A DNA stretch of 64,000 nucleotides, from positions 9,470,001 through 9,534,000 of the forward strand of contig JARWIR010000014.1 in NCBI GenBank assembly GCA_029959085.1. Reading direction: 5' to 3'. Made by a program: the position numbers and the translations under genes. The stretch's first letter is position 1. Each line of letters starts with the position of its first letter. Origin of the DNA: Nemophila menziesii. Taxonomy: Eukaryota; Streptophyta; Magnoliopsida; Boraginales; Hydrophyllaceae. Under the pieces are notes generated by a model. That model was not told the origin of the DNA and made no database searches. It worked only from the letters and a program-made list of their open reading frames with translations. Shown in pieces: positions 21,551 through 33,636 of this stretch.

Positions 21551-23316
21551 TGGTGGGTCCTAGGGTGTTATAAAATTAAGTACAAAATAAATGAACCACT
21601 TAACCGCAAGTGTACGGTTGTCCCAAGTAATATATGATAATCAAGTTCGTTCTCAGGGACAGATTAGGTTCAACCCAAATATTAATCAAGTAGTAAGAAT
21701 AATTGCTAAACAGAAAATAAAAGATAATATTTTTTGTTTGGTTTTTGTAAATTAAAATTGCAAATAAAATAAAGACTAAAATTAAATTAACAGAAAGGAA
21801 ATAAAGCAAATAAAAGACTAACTTCAGATAAGAGAGATACTTGAGTCGCGCAAGGAATCCACTTAATCAATATAATCTATGCTATGTTTAAGGGTAGAAT
21901 TGGAATTATAATATTAGTCGGGACTCTAATATCTCCTAGCCCCCTGTCGGGTGGACCTAGAAGCTATCCTAAAGTATCATAAACACTTGTATGGTCAAAT
22001 ATGCCTCTTCAGATGATATGATTTTACCTCTTTGGCTATGTAACTAGTTAAGCCTGTCGGTCAATAACGGATATTACACGGGTATTACCTAGATCTGTGT
22101 TCAAACCCCCCTGTCGGATGATCACTTCGCCACTAAAGTGAATAGCCCAAATACTAAAAGCTAATTCTAGTTGTTCCTAAAAGAATTAGTAATGAAAACA
22201 AAGTAATATCCAATATATAAAACTCAATCCTATTTAAATCTAAGCAATCCCAAATTCAAAACATAGATTAATTAATTAAGGTTCATCCCTTTTATGCGAT
22301 TCTCAAGTATAAAGAATTTTAGCTCATAAGAAAATTAAAGACTAACATAAAATAAAAGGAATTCATGTTCAATTACAAGAAAGAAATAAATAACCTAAAG
22401 GGTTGAATGACTATTGTTGGAAGAACAAGATTCCTCCAGCTTCTAGAATCTTCTCTCCTTCGTGCTCTGACTTGAAAACCTTAAGCCTCTTGTGTAATTT
22501 TCTGAAGTGTGTGAAAGTAGGAGGTTAAGGGGTGTATTTATAGGTGTTATAGGACCCTAGGTCGAATTTGCTTGGAGTGGAAGACAAGTTAAAGACTCTT
22601 AAATTCGTAGCCCTAAATTCTAGGAAAGGTAAGATTTTGCTGCTGATTTGTTTTGGTCATATCTTTTTCAATACTTATCCGTTTGAGAAGTTCCAATATA
22701 TGAAACTGCTTGTCTTGGAAAGAGCTTTCTATTGGTGCAGACCACTCGTCCAGATTCCTAGCCAATCGTGAGTTATGAATTAATCTTTAAAACGTGGCTG
22801 GAATTTCAGATTCACAAGACAGCTTTATCTGATCCTTCTTTGAATATATCTTTCCTAAATCTTCTTATTTCCATGTAAATCTTCTTTCCTTTAATCCTTT
22901 ATCTTGACTTGGTCTCTAAGTAATTACCATTTATCTTTTAAAGCTTCACATTAAATAAATAATAAAACCGCATATGCTTAAAGAATAATTCAATAAATCA
23001 AGAAATCGAAATAGGAAAGTGCACTCTAAAAATACAAACTCGAGTAAAAATCATCCTAACACTCTAAAATACACTAAGAATTTATTCTCACTTCTTCTCC
23101 TTGGATTGGTCTTTCATGAAATTCAAGAACCAATTAACTTTGCATTAAAAATAGTCAAATTTACGCACAAAAGCTCAGATTCTGCAAATAGTTAATTTCC
23201 AAGGGGAGAAAGTGCAATATGATAAAATAAGCCTAAAAGTCTATCAAATAAGTCATTTATTCACCTAAAAGGATGTCTCCAAGGGGCTAATAATTAGAAC
23301 AAATCGGGAGATATCA
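21551..23316 (-). repeat. Element A 3' LTR (1766 bp)
   Basis: The left end TGGTGGGTCC and right end GAGATATCA read as TG...CA on the minus strand (the last ATC has one change from GACATCA). TATAAATA on the minus strand at 22535-22542. A purine tract abuts its right end. Close to 39151-40917 but with dozens of differences by eye, so clearly older than element B. Confidence 0.9.
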
Positions 23317-24912
23317 AGACCCCAAACTCAAACCTTTGTCGTCCCGACAAAGTAAAATAAAAACAAAGATCTTTTAGGTGAACGCAAAAGGTAGAGTCTA
23401 GAAAATAATCCCACAGCAAAACTTAAAACAAATTTCATATAGTCTAATCTAGGAATTAATATACACATACACTTATCATGCAAAATCAAACACAAAAATA
23501 ACCTCAATCCAAAATTAATTTCACAATGCTAGAAGGTTACGCTTATTACTTATCTCAAGATGGTGGCTATAGGGTGTGCCTCGATCTTTACTTGCTTTGA
23601 ACGCTCCACTTAGCATATTCCCTATTAACTCACTGTGCATCTAGAAATCACGAGGTCTTTACGGTTTTAGCGTAGGCTTAAGGATAGTATGGTATGTATA
23701 TTTGGTAAATTTGAAGTGAGATTTTGGCTCTCTCCTCACTTACCATCAACAAACTGTCCACGAGCTTGAGTTTAAACTCGAATAATATTCTCACTTAAGC
23801 CAATTGACGCGCTTAATTAGCGTCCCCCAAATTAACCCAATAAGCACTAAGGATAATTCACTTAAAAATTTCCACTTTGCCGGTCCGAATATATTTTCTT
23901 TTCAAATCATTCACTTTTTTTTCTTTTCTTTTGGATAGCTATGACTCTCTTTTTAATGTTGAGATATCATGCTATTTTTCATAGTTATGCCTATTCATAA
24001 CTTGAGCTCGAAGCTTCTTTTCCATTCACTATTACCCCGGCAAAGGGTTACAATACAATAAACCTGTGAATCATCATCATGTATAGCACAAAGCACAATT
24101 TATAAAGTAAAAAATCCCAACCCAATGTAAATTCCCATATAGTGGACCCACCATCCCAAACTCAAGCTCAAGACAGGAAGTCTCAGCATCGTGAATCAAG
24201 TGCGGGTCATATGGTCATGCCTAATAATCTAAAGGGATATTGGCTTATAACGTGGCGGCAAAAGAAAGGCTTAAAGGCTAAAAATTTGTCTAAGAAGGAT
24301 AAAATTAATTCAGGGATAGACGGCCAAAAAGGATTCAAAGGGCTAACAAAGAACTGCCTCTATCATCTTCCTATTTACACAACTTGCCTCTAGTTCATAC
24401 CTAAGTGGGTTCTCTACTCATTTAGATCTCACGTTCTATAAACCACCTATTATCCTTAAGCACAAGTTTACTTCTTTTGCATTGTTCATTAATTTTTCCT
24501 ATCAATTATCTCATATTTGCATGCAATCAAAGTACAATTTCATACTAACTCCTAAAGTCAACTATTTTCTATCACTAATTCATGAAAAGCATGCTTGATG
24601 GGGGCATTTAAAATTCTCTACAGTCAACGCAACCCTAAGATTAATTTTATTGAAAGCATGTAAAACAAAAAATTGGGATGAGGCAACGAACCCCACCCCA
24701 AACTCAAAAGTGGGTCGTGTCCCCACGACTCGAAAAAGACCCAATAAAGCAATAAAATTAAACTAAACTACCTAACTAGTGCCTACCATCAACTAAGAAG
24801 AAGAATTAGAACGGGGTACCTGGCCATAAAGATCCATCGTGTCCTCCTCCGAAGGGGAAGAATAATTATCGATATCCATGTACATAGTTACCTCTTCCAA
24901 TGTTGACTTAAT
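23317..24912 (-). other. Element A 3' non-coding region with polypurine tract and repeats of it
   Basis: Starts with the polypurine tract (minus strand GAGTTTGGGGTCT at 23317-23329). The same core recurs at 24153-24166 and 24697-24707; the latter is followed by a stem-loop (about 24712-24731). The plus-strand frame at 24142-24393 is conserved in the second unit only because the DNA is; I do not regard it as a gene. About 1.6 kb has no supported minus-strand coding sequence. Confidence 0.7.
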
Positions 24913-25248
24913 CTATGTAATTTCCTTCCAAAGTGCTCCGATGTCTAGTCGTAAAAGTTCAAATTCTTGTTGCAAATTGCGAGCCCATGGAGGAATACCA
25001 GAATTAGTTTGAGAAGAAGAATAACCTTGAACTTGAATTTGTGTCTTGTCTTTAGGCTTTGATGATACCCTCATCCTTGCTGTTAATTTCTTGTGTTGTG
25101 GTGGTGCAGGTGCCTTTTCTTCTTGTTTTTCTTCAATAGGCTCATCAAGATTGATGGCCTTTTCAATTATAGAACCAGGCAAATTCTTGTTCTTCCCTAG
25201 GATACAACACTTCCTCTTGTAATTCATAGCAACTGTTCTTTTTGTCAT
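24913..25248 (-). pseudogene. Element A third ORF (env-position), short remnant, 111 aa
   Basis: Starts MTKRTVAMNYKRK, the same MTKRT start as the E3 third ORF, 10 bp after a PPT-like GAGTTTGGGGT motif. The remainder is Lys/Pro/Gln-rich and ends in a short amphipathic stretch (LQQEFELLRLDIGALWKEI). The longer E3 version has a domain often annotated as putative plant transposon protein; here that domain is missing, so this copy is an internally deleted form. There is no signal peptide or membrane segment, so calling it an envelope would be unjustified. Function unknown. Confidence 0.6.
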
Positions 25249-25609
25249 GTTTGAATTGACCCCAAACTCAAATTATACCAAGGATAGAATAAAGTTAACA
25301 AAACTTGGTATAGCTTGAGTTTCTTGCTTGGATTAGATGAAGGAAGTTGGTTTCTTGACGAATCTTGGAAGAACTCTTGAAAGCTTGATGATCTTGGTTG
25401 TGTTTAATGGTGTTTTGTGATGAATTTGATGAAGAGGTTATGTTTATGGAGGATGGAGGAGAGAATTATTGATGTTAATGTGTTTGTTGTGGAGGTTTAA
25501 TCAAGCTTCAAGGTGTTTTTATAAGGTTGGGAGCTGGAAAATTCGTATGGAAGAGGCTAGGGTTTTTGTTAAGGTAAGAAGTTGAATGGGCCTTGATTTC
25601 TTCACAAAC

Positions 25610-25980
25610 CGCTTGGCGCGGTGCATCCCTGCGGTATATGGGTGTACCGCGAGGGTACACCGCAGCGCTGTTACTCTTGAAATTTTAGCCTCGGCAACAT
25701 ACCCGTGCTAGCACCCCGTGGCACGCGTTTTGGGCGTGCGGTATAGGGGTACGGTGCATGGGTACACCGCAGGAACCTCGTCAAAAAACCCGGGGTACAT
25801 CACCCCGTGGCACGCGTTTCGGGCGTGCGGTATAGGGGTGCGGTGCACCGCACCTATCAGCTATCTTTTTCTCGTCTCGGTAGAAAACCCGTGGTGCTTG
25901 ACCCGTGGTACGGGTTTTCAGGCGCGGTACATCCCTGTGGTATAGTGGTATACCGCATGGGTAGTCCGCACCAGCCTTTG
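25610..25980. repeat. Palindromic GC-rich repeat cluster in element A spacer
   Basis: About three roughly 100-bp units with CCCGTGGCACGCGTTT, GGGCGTGCGGTATAGGGGT and GGTGCACCGC-type palindromes, in otherwise AT-rich DNA. The equivalent position in the second unit (43010-43395), E3 (57040-57305) and T (47100-47360) holds related arrays. Long frames on both strands here are by-products. Confidence 0.75.
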
Positions 25981-26174
25981 AATTTTTCCAAGAATTTTCA
26001 TTTGCGTTTCCTAGCACCCCAAACTCGATTCCTGCACCATTAACACACTACCCTTCTCATTTCTTTTTAAAAGTAGACACTAAAACTCGATACTAACTTA
26101 GGAATATACACTAGGAATTGAAAAACTTAAAGAAATAAACTAATATACATTGAAATGGCCTTTGTTTAACGTCG

Positions 26175-26319
26175 TTAAGCTCGACGGGTTACCTCTCGCA
26201 TATATTCAGCTTCAAGAAGGTACATGACCTCCCCAGGATGTGGATCAATTCTGCGATTGGTATCCTCGCCTACATGGTAAAATTTTAGACGATGCCCATT
26301 CACCATGAAGGTGCGTTGC
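26175..26319 (-). pseudogene. Element A integrase C-terminus (right of the B insertion in gene order)
   Basis: The last ~48 codons of pol: after the duplicated GTTGC the frame reads RTFMVNGHRLKFY, HVGEDTN and ends REVTRRA plus stop. It is in frame with the integrase at 33637-34069 once B and one TSD copy are removed, so B interrupted an open frame. This tail is usual in Athila pol proteins. Confidence 0.85.
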
Positions 26320-27934
26320 TGGTGGTCCTTTGTGTGTTCTAAAATAAATGCAAATGCTAATTGAACCACAACCGCAAGTGTACGGTTGTCCCAAGTAGTA
26401 TAACTGATAAATCAGATTCGTTCCAAGGACGGGATGGTTGACTACAATGCTTATCTATTAATGATTGGTTGCACTTATGAAAGCAAGTAAAAGATATAAT
26501 GATTGTTTGTTTGTTTTTATTATTCTAAGTAATGAAAGACTAAATGGAAAATGCAAATAATTAACCAAGACGCAAGTAAATAAAAGTAAAACGCAAGTAT
26601 GAGAAAGCAGTACTTGAGATACGCAAGGATTTCATCTAACTCTTATTTATTCCATGTTTCGTTTAAGGGACAAATTGGTAAAAAGTAATGGTCGGGATTC
26701 TAAGGTCATCCTTACCCCCGTCAGGGTGGACTAAGGAGCTACTCTTAAATGCTACAAACCCCGTCAGGGTGATTATAGTCCATTCTTAAGTGATTAAGTT
26801 TATTTTACCCAATTGGCCATAGGATTAATTACGCTCGTCAGAGTCAAATAATCTCTATCCTACATTCATTAATTATTTCTGTACCTAAACCCCCCGTCAA
26901 GGTGATCCAATCGCCACTAATTGGAATAGCCTAGATACTAAGACCTATGATTGGTTAATTACGTCAATTATAGTTATTAAGAACAAATTAATGAAAAATA
27001 CCTAATACCCAATTTGATTTCAATTGTAAAAATCCCAAATACAAAAGCATAGAATAAAATAGAATCAAAATCAATCCATAATGCGATCTCAAGCACTAAT
27101 TAAAATTAGCTCATAATTGGAAAAACTAAGAAAATAAATAAAAAGGAATTCATAATTGTTTTACAGAAAGGAAAATAGAAACCTAATTAGGAAGATGAAT
27201 TGGCTGCAACGTGGAGATATAGACAGTCTCTAGCTCCAAGCTTCTTTTCTTCTTGACGCTCTCTTCTAATGATGTTTTAATTTGAAGAATATAATGAGAG
27301 GTCTTTGACTCTCTCTCTAAGGATTTGTAAATTGAAGAAAATATGAGAGATGCTGAATAATGAGGTCTAAAGGCCTATTTATAGTGGTAAAAACGGATTA
27401 GGATTTTACTTAAGGTTTAAATGAAAATTAGAAAAGCCCAACTCCACTCTTGGCCCAAAATCCCGTAACTGCTGATACACCTTCACTAAAACGGCTTTTC
27501 CCGCTTCGTTACAACTCCGATTGACCTGAAATCAGTTGCTAAATTTCCGTAACTCGATAAGGAATGTTTTCTCTTCAAAGTTCAGCGGCTAAATCAGCTC
27601 TTAAGTGCCTCGAAATCAGAAATCTATGGCCTGGAAAACAGATTTTTAGCTCTAAAAATAATATCTTCGGGATTTATCTTCAAGTCTTGACTTCATCTCG
27701 TGATCTTTGACTCTTCTTTCGGATTCCTTTCCTAGCTAATATTCAAAACCTACAAACTTTTCACTAAAATACACAAGATTACGCGCAAAAGCTTAATAAA
27801 TCAAAATTACTAGAAATAAAATAGAAATTCCGGATTATTGCATTTTTAGCTCAAAAGTCTATCAAAGTATTCAAATAAACACAAAAAATGATGTCTCCCA
27901 AGGGCATAAAATTAGAACATTTAGGGAGACATCA
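26320..27934 (-). repeat. Element B 3' LTR (1615 bp)
   Basis: On the minus strand TGATGTCTCCC ... GGACCACCA. TATAAATA on the minus strand at 27376-27383. The terminal 11 bp recur inverted at 27889-27899. Near-identical to 32023-33636. Confidence 0.95.
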
Positions 27935-27949
27935 AGACCCCCAACTCAA
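27935..27949 (-). promoter_or_regulatory. Element B polypurine tract
   Basis: Minus strand TTGAGTTGGGGGTCT abuts the 3' LTR start; plus-strand primer. Weaker copies of its core recur in the next 2.6 kb. Confidence 0.8.
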
Positions 27950-29541
27950 ACCTTTGTCGTCCCGACAAAGCAAAACTAAAAACAAGGGGAATGAAGTAGA
28001 TGCAAGAGAAAATAGAAGCTAGCAAATAAACCCTAAAGCAAGGCTAAAGATAAATCTCATATAGAAAACATTAAGAACTAACATATACATACACTAATCA
28101 TGCAACATCAAATATAAATAATCTCAATCATAAAATTAAAGTCGCAATGCTTGAAGGTTACACTTGTACTCATATCTGTATGATGGCTATAGGGTGGTCA
28201 TTAATCCTAACTAGCTTTGAACGCTCCACCTAGCATATTCCCTATCAACAGAATCATAAATTCACTATGTACTTAAGAATCACGAGGTCTTTACGGTTTT
28301 AATAATGGCTTAAGGACGGTATGGATGTATATTTGGTAAATTTGAAGTGAGCTTTTGGCTCTCTCCTCACTTACCATCAACAATGTCCTCGAGCTTGAGT
28401 TTACGCTCAAAAATGTTCTCACTCACCCATTTGACACATTAATGTTGCGTCCCCAATGTCAACCCAATATAAACTAAGATGATTTTTCAGAATATTCCAC
28501 TTTGCCGGTTTATTTTATTCTTTCTTTCTTTTTATTTTCTTTTTCATTTATTTTCTTCTTTTTTTTGTACAAGATACCCATGACCATCATTTTGATGTGA
28601 AAGGTCATGTCTCTTATAATTTTTTTTTCTTTTCAAATCCCGGCAAAGGGTTACAAATAATAATATCATCTACCTTTTTGTGCCTCAATACAAACACATA
28701 TAATCCCTTCCCAATGTAATTTCCCAAATGTGGACCCTCCACCCGAAACTCAAGCTCGAGACAAGTCTGAGGGTTGTGATTCAAGTGCGGGTCATTTGGT
28801 CATGCCTAATAATCTAAAGGATAATGGGCTTATATCGTGGCTACAAAATAAAGGCTTAAGGCTCAAAATTGGGCCAAGACGGATAAAATTATAATAGGGA
28901 TAGCAAGCTAAAAGGCTTCAAATGGCTAACAAAGATCTGCCCCTATCATTTTCCTAAGTATATAGCTTGTCTTTAGTTCATATCTAGGTGGGTTCTCTAC
29001 TAATTAGGATTTCACGTTCTACACACCAAACATATTCCTTAAGTACAATCTTACTTCATTTGCATTGTTCATTAATTTTTCCTATCAATTACCTATGTTC
29101 GCATGCAATTGTAAGTGCGTTTTATGTTATTCCCTAAAGTCTACTATCATAGATTCATCAAAAGTATGCTTAAAAGGGACATTTAAAATCTTCTACAGTC
29201 AAACGCAACTCCTAATTATTTTATTGAAAGCAATTAAAAACAAATAAACACATAAAAACTGGGATGAGGCAACGAACCCCACCCCAAACTCAAAAATGAG
29301 TCGTGTCCCCACGACTCGAAAAGACTCAATAAAGCAAATAAACTAATATACACTAAATGAGAAAAGGATTTGAAAACATATCTGGATCGACACTAGGCTG
29401 ATTACGTGTAGTCTCATGTTAGGATTTTGAATACTACTTCATCAAGCTTTAAAGATCATTTAATTGTTGCATCCATCTTGAATAAAGTGTTCTTCATTAC
29501 CTCGAACTCTTTTGCCATATTTTCCAAATCTTCATCATTTC
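27950..29541 (-). other. Element B 3' non-coding region
   Basis: Colinear with 23330-24912 and 40932-42542. Contains PPT-like motifs near 28745 and 29281-29290 and the 8-bp-stem hairpin at 29298-29317. No coding sequence is supported. Confidence 0.65.
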
Positions 29542-29643
29542 CTATCTCTCTAAATCATCATCTCTTCTACGAAAATCTTTCCTCAACACCCAACTTTCTA
29601 TCTTCATCATGTTCTTCGTACCTTTTCCAACCTTCATGGTCAT
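29542..29643 (-). pseudogene. Element B third-ORF remnant, 33 codons
   Basis: Minus-strand MTMKVGKG ... ESWVLRKD, closed by TAG. It starts 8-10 bp after a GAGTTTGGGGT motif, exactly where the longer third ORFs of A and E3 start, and resembles the 35-codon version at 42543-42650. Probably a relic; too short to assign a function. Confidence 0.4.
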
Positions 29644-30139
29644 CTTTGATGACCCCAAACTCAATTTTTCACCTACTTAAAGATTACTTGCAAAATATAT
29701 AATATTAATAGGCTCAAACAATTCATAATTCCTCCACTAAATAACTAAAATAAACCTTAATTCCCAACTGGCGATAGAAAGAAAAGAAGAGTTCTAGCTA
29801 TTTTACCGGATTGGCCATGGAATTTATGATGACTTGATACCTTGCACTTGCACTTGCAATCTCCAACCTTCAAAGTACCAAAGCTATTGATGAAATTTGT
29901 GTTGCTTGATATTGTTGAAAGTGGCACAGTAGTGGAATTGGTGATTTATTTGAGATGGGTATTTAATATCTATGGTGTTGGAGAGGTTTAAGGGATATAA
30001 TTTAAGCTTTGGTGAAGAAATTTTTGGGTTAAAACTTGAATTTCTTGGTGTTTTTGGAAAGATTTGTGATTGTTAATGTGTTGGATTGATGTTTAGAGGT
30101 AAGGATTGGTGATATATTGGTGTATTGATGGTGGAGATT

Positions 30140-30490
30140 AAGTGTTTTTGGAGTTTTGGTTCGTCATCAATGGTGTTAAGTGGAGACGCAACCACGAGAC
30201 GCAACTAATGGCGGGTCTCAAAACGCTGGGTCAGAAACTTTTAGTTGTTCATACGAAATTTTTGACTTCACCATTGGATAGAGCTCGAAAAGTTATGCGG
30301 TTTAGGCTCAAGAAAAAGTTAATTCCGACCTCCGAGCGTCAAGTTATGATCTTCCGAAGTTTTGATACCTGGGGTACAACACCAAAAACGGGTGCCCGCA
30401 TTCTACAAACCGGGTACCCGGTTTCTACTGTATTGGAACCCAAAATTTTCATTCTTTTTCGTTCTAGGTACCCCAAACTCGTGACCTTCA
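30140..30490. other. Element B spacer in the position of the palindromic clusters
   Basis: More GC than its surroundings, with a CCGGGTACCCGG palindrome near 30411 and a PPT-like motif at 30470-30481. It takes the place of the GGTATACC arrays of the other elements. A 135-codon plus-strand frame crosses it but has no family resemblance and no counterpart elsewhere. Confidence 0.5.
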
Positions 30491-30646
30491 CTCCTGTAAT
30501 CATCAAAAACACCAACCTTCCTCATTTCTTACAAATAAACACTAAATAAATAACCATTACTCTAATTTACACTAAGAATTTAAAAGACATGAAAGCAATT
30601 TAAAGCATGGGTTGTCTCCCAAGAAGCACTTTTGTTTATTACGTCT

Positions 30647-31861
30647 TTAAGTTCGACGTATTACCTTCCATGAAGATGGTATTGAGGCCCTTGCGGTTCT
30701 CCTCCGCTTAAACTCGCCTCTTCCTTGATGTAAGAGCTTTAGAACCTTCCCCCTTAGAATATTGTTCAATCGATCTCTAAAAGGGGGTGGGTAAGTACTT
30801 CGTTTCGCCTTCTTATTTTCACGACGAAACTCATTTTCCACCACACTAGAGTAGATAACCGTTCTCAACGGTATAAGCTTATTTTTATTCCTCGTTTCAA
30901 TCTCGTATTCATCTTTAAAATGTGGTGGGTAGGTGCTCCTCCTTGCCTTTTTGCTCTCGCGGTGTGGCACCTTGCTTGTATAACACATATTGATCATTTG
31001 TGGTAGTGGAGGTGATTCTGATTTTTCATCTCTAATAATGATTCGTGGTAGAGATGGTGATTGGTGAACTTTTTGTGGCGGATATTCAATTTCTATTTTT
31101 TCTTTAACCTTTAATTCTTCGATTGATTCTCCAACCATTTCACATTCTTCTTCACTTTCAACCCAATCTTCCACTATTACCTCATAATATTTTTTCTTTG
31201 GATTTTCTATAGCCTCGATCTCCACCTCTTCTTGTTTGCGCTCTATATCTTGATCATGTGTATACACCTTAGGAATAGCAATCTCTGTGTTAACTTCTAG
31301 GATTTGCGTTGCTACTCCTTTTTCCACCATGCTGACAAGATCCTCAACCACATGGTGGTCTTCATTTATAATTGGCACGGTGTTCATATCACTAGAACTA
31401 ATACCTTCTTTCAACACCTCCTCCTCAACTATTTCTTCTGGTTGATCTCTTTCATCTTCATAAGACTTGATACTATTGGCAGAATGCTGAGAATTAATTA
31501 TGGATTCTATTTGGTTTAGCTCTTTTTGCAGTCTTTGCAAGCGGGAATCTCTTTCATCTGCTAACTTCTGCGATTGTTCATATAAGATCATGAGTTCTGT
31601 AACTGATCTATATAATTGGGAAATTTGTGGTGAAGGTGGAGGTTGTTGAATGTTTTCAACCCACTGGTTGTTCAATTCATGTTCTTGTTGATAGTGATAT
31701 GGCTCTTGTTGTTGATTATTCCCGATCCATTGATTGTTCCATCCTTGCTCTTGCGGGTATTGATATGGTCGATGGTAAGAATTTATACCCCATTGTTGTT
31801 GTCCCGAAGAGTCTTCCCAATAGTCAAATGGACCAGGACTTGGGTAATGTTCTCTATACAT
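30647..31861 (-). CDS. Element B internal ORF, 404 aa, unknown function (ORF400 family)
   Basis: The only long ORF of element B, directly downstream of the leader and intact. Residues 1-75 are rich in Tyr, Gln, Trp and Asn with two repeats of the YPQEQGWNNQW type. Residues 80-120 look like a short coiled coil. Residues 130-260 are very acidic with EDWVESE. Residues 290-404 are basic, with two STYPP modules and a conserved C-terminus (GRGEFKRRRTARASIPS). No zinc knuckle, protease, RT or integrase motif is present. A homologue of 393 aa (43590-44771) sits at the same place in a different LTR subfamily. Differences between the two are mostly conservative, which suggests it is a real protein. I do not recognise the family. 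Confidence 0.75.
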   Translation of the reverse strand: MYREHYPSPGPFDYWEDSSGQQQWGINSYHRPYQYPQEQGWNNQWIGNNQQQEPYHYQQEHELNNQWVENIQQPPPSPQISQLYRSVTELMILYEQSQKLADERDSRLQRLQKELNQIESIINSQHSANSIKSYEDERDQPEEIVEEEVLKEGISSSDMNTVPIINEDHHVVEDLVSMVEKGVATQILEVNTEIAIPKVYTHDQDIERKQEEVEIEAIENPKKKYYEVIVEDWVESEEECEMVGESIEELKVKEKIEIEYPPQKVHQSPSLPRIIIRDEKSESPPLPQMINMCYTSKVPHRESKKARRSTYPPHFKDEYEIETRNKNKLIPLRTVIYSSVVENEFRRENKKAKRSTYPPPFRDRLNNILRGKVLKLLHQGRGEFKRRRTARASIPSSWKVIRRT

Positions 31862-31998
31862 CTTTAATTAAATTTCTTGATCATTACCTGAATAAAGCGC
31901 CTGTAAAAATAAAACAAAGCAAACACAAGCGTAAAACTGAAAAATAAAAATAAATGCAACTATCACTAAAGGATAAACACCGTGGTCACACGCTACCG

Positions 31999-32016
31999 TC
32001 CCCGGCAGCGGCGCCA
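31999..32016 (-). promoter_or_regulatory. Primer-binding site of element B
   Basis: Minus strand TGGCGCCGCTGCCGGGGA, six bases inside the 5' LTR; tRNA-Asp type, nearly identical to the other gypsy elements here. Confidence 0.88.
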
Positions 32017-32022
32017 AAAACT

Positions 32023-33636
32023 TGGTGGTCCTTTGTGTGTTCTAAAATAAATGCAAATGCTAATTGAACCACAACCGCAAGTGTACGGTTGTCCCAAGTA
32101 GTATAACTGATAAATCAGATTCGTTCCAAGGACGGGATGGTTGACTACAATGCTTATCTATTAATGATTGGTTGCACTTATGAAAGCAAGTAAAAGATAT
32201 AATGATTGTTTGTTTGTTTTTATTATTCTAAGTAATGAAAGACTAAATGGAAAATGCAAATAATTAACCAAGACGCAAGTAAATAAAAGTAAAACGCAAG
32301 TATGAGAAAGTAGTACTTGAGATACGCAAGGATTTCATCTAACTCTTATTTATTCCATGTTTCGTTTAAGGGACAAATTGGTAAAAAGTAATGGTCGGGA
32401 TTCTAAGGTCATCCTTACCCCCGTCAGGGTGGACTAAGGAGCTACTCTTAAATGCTACAAACCCCGTCAGGGTGATTATAGTCCATTCTTAAGTGATTAA
32501 GTTTATTTTACCCAATTGGCCATAAGATTAATTACGCTCGTCAGAGTCAAATAATCTCTATCCTACATTCATTAATTATTTCTGTACCTAAACCCCCCGT
32601 CAAGGTGATCCAATCGCCACTAATTGGAATAGCCTAGATACTAAGACCTATGATTGGTTAATTACGTCAATTATAGTTATTAAGAACAAATTAATGAAAA
32701 ATACCTAATACCCAATTTGATTTCAATTGTAAAAATCCCAAATACAAAAGCATAGAATAAAATAGAATCAAAATCAATCCATAATGCGATCTCAAGCACT
32801 AATTAAAATTAGCTCATAATTGGAAAAACTAAGAAAATAAATAAAAAGGAATTCATAATTGTTTTACAGAAAGGAAAATAGAAACCTAATTAGGAAGATG
32901 AATTGGCTGCAACGTGGAGATATAGACAGTCTCTAGCTCCAAGCTTCTTTTCTTCTTGACGCTCTCTTCTAATGATGTTTTAATTTGAAGAATATAATGA
33001 GAGGTCTTTGACTCTCTCTCTAAGGATTTGTAAATTGAAGAAAATATGAGAGGTGCTGAATAATGAGGTCTAAAGGCCTATTTATAGTGGTAAAAACGGA
33101 TTAGGGTTTTACTTAAGGTTTAAATGAAAATTAGAAAAGCCCAACTCCACTCTTGGCCCAAAATCCCGTACTGCTGATACACCTTCACTAAAACGGCTTT
33201 TCCCGCTTCGTTACAACTCCGATTGACCTGAAATCAGTTGCTAAATTTCCGTAACTCGATAAGGAATGTTTTCTCTTCAAAGTTCAGCGGCTAAATCAGC
33301 TCTTAAGTGCCTCGAAATCAGAAATCTATGGCCTGGAAAACAGATTTTCAGCTCTAAAAATAATATCTTCGGGATTTATCTTCAAGTCTTGACTTCATCT
33401 CGTGATCTTTGACTCTTCTTTCGGATTCCATTCCTAGCTAATATTCAAAACCTACAAACTTTTCACTAAAATACACAAGATTACGCGCAAAAGCTTAATA
33501 AATCAAAATTACTAGAAATAAAATAGAAATTCCGGATTATTGCATTTTTAGCTCAAAAGTCTATCAAAGTATTCAAATAAACACAAAAAATGATGTCTCC
33601 CAAGGGCATAAAATTAGAACATTTAGGGAGACATCA
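32023..33636 (-). repeat. Element B 5' LTR (1614 bp)
   Basis: Direct repeat of 26320-27934 with six substitutions and one indel. Followed on the right by TSD GTTGC and the open integrase frame of element A. Confidence 0.95.

Larger units (their letters stand above)
26320..33636 (-). mobile_element. Element B: young non-autonomous Athila-type LTR element
   Basis: LTRs 26320-27934 and 32023-33636, TSD GTTGC at 26315-26319 and 33637-33641, polypurine tract 27935-27949, primer-binding site 31999-32016. The LTRs differ by six substitutions and one single-base indel by my count, so it is the youngest datable insertion here. The internal 4.1 kb has no gag, protease, RT or integrase; its only long ORF is 30647-31861. 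It must have been copied and inserted by proteins from elsewhere. Sequence blocks in its 3' half are colinear with element A. Confidence 0.93.

Noticed and set aside
24142..24393. Plus-strand ORF conserved in a second element (41658-41987, 109 aa)
   Set aside because: Antisense to a non-coding 3' region that is conserved as DNA; PPT-like motifs and not codon structure explain the similarity, and the frame is not kept in B or E3.
25718..26043. Overlapping ORFs of 75-78 codons, and 43061-43468 (97-176 codons)
   Set aside because: They lie in the palindromic GC-rich repeat clusters, where both strands lack stops because of composition and periodicity.
30142..30549. 135-codon plus-strand ORF inside element B
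   Set aside because: No homologue in the other elements, wrong strand, and no recognisable domain.
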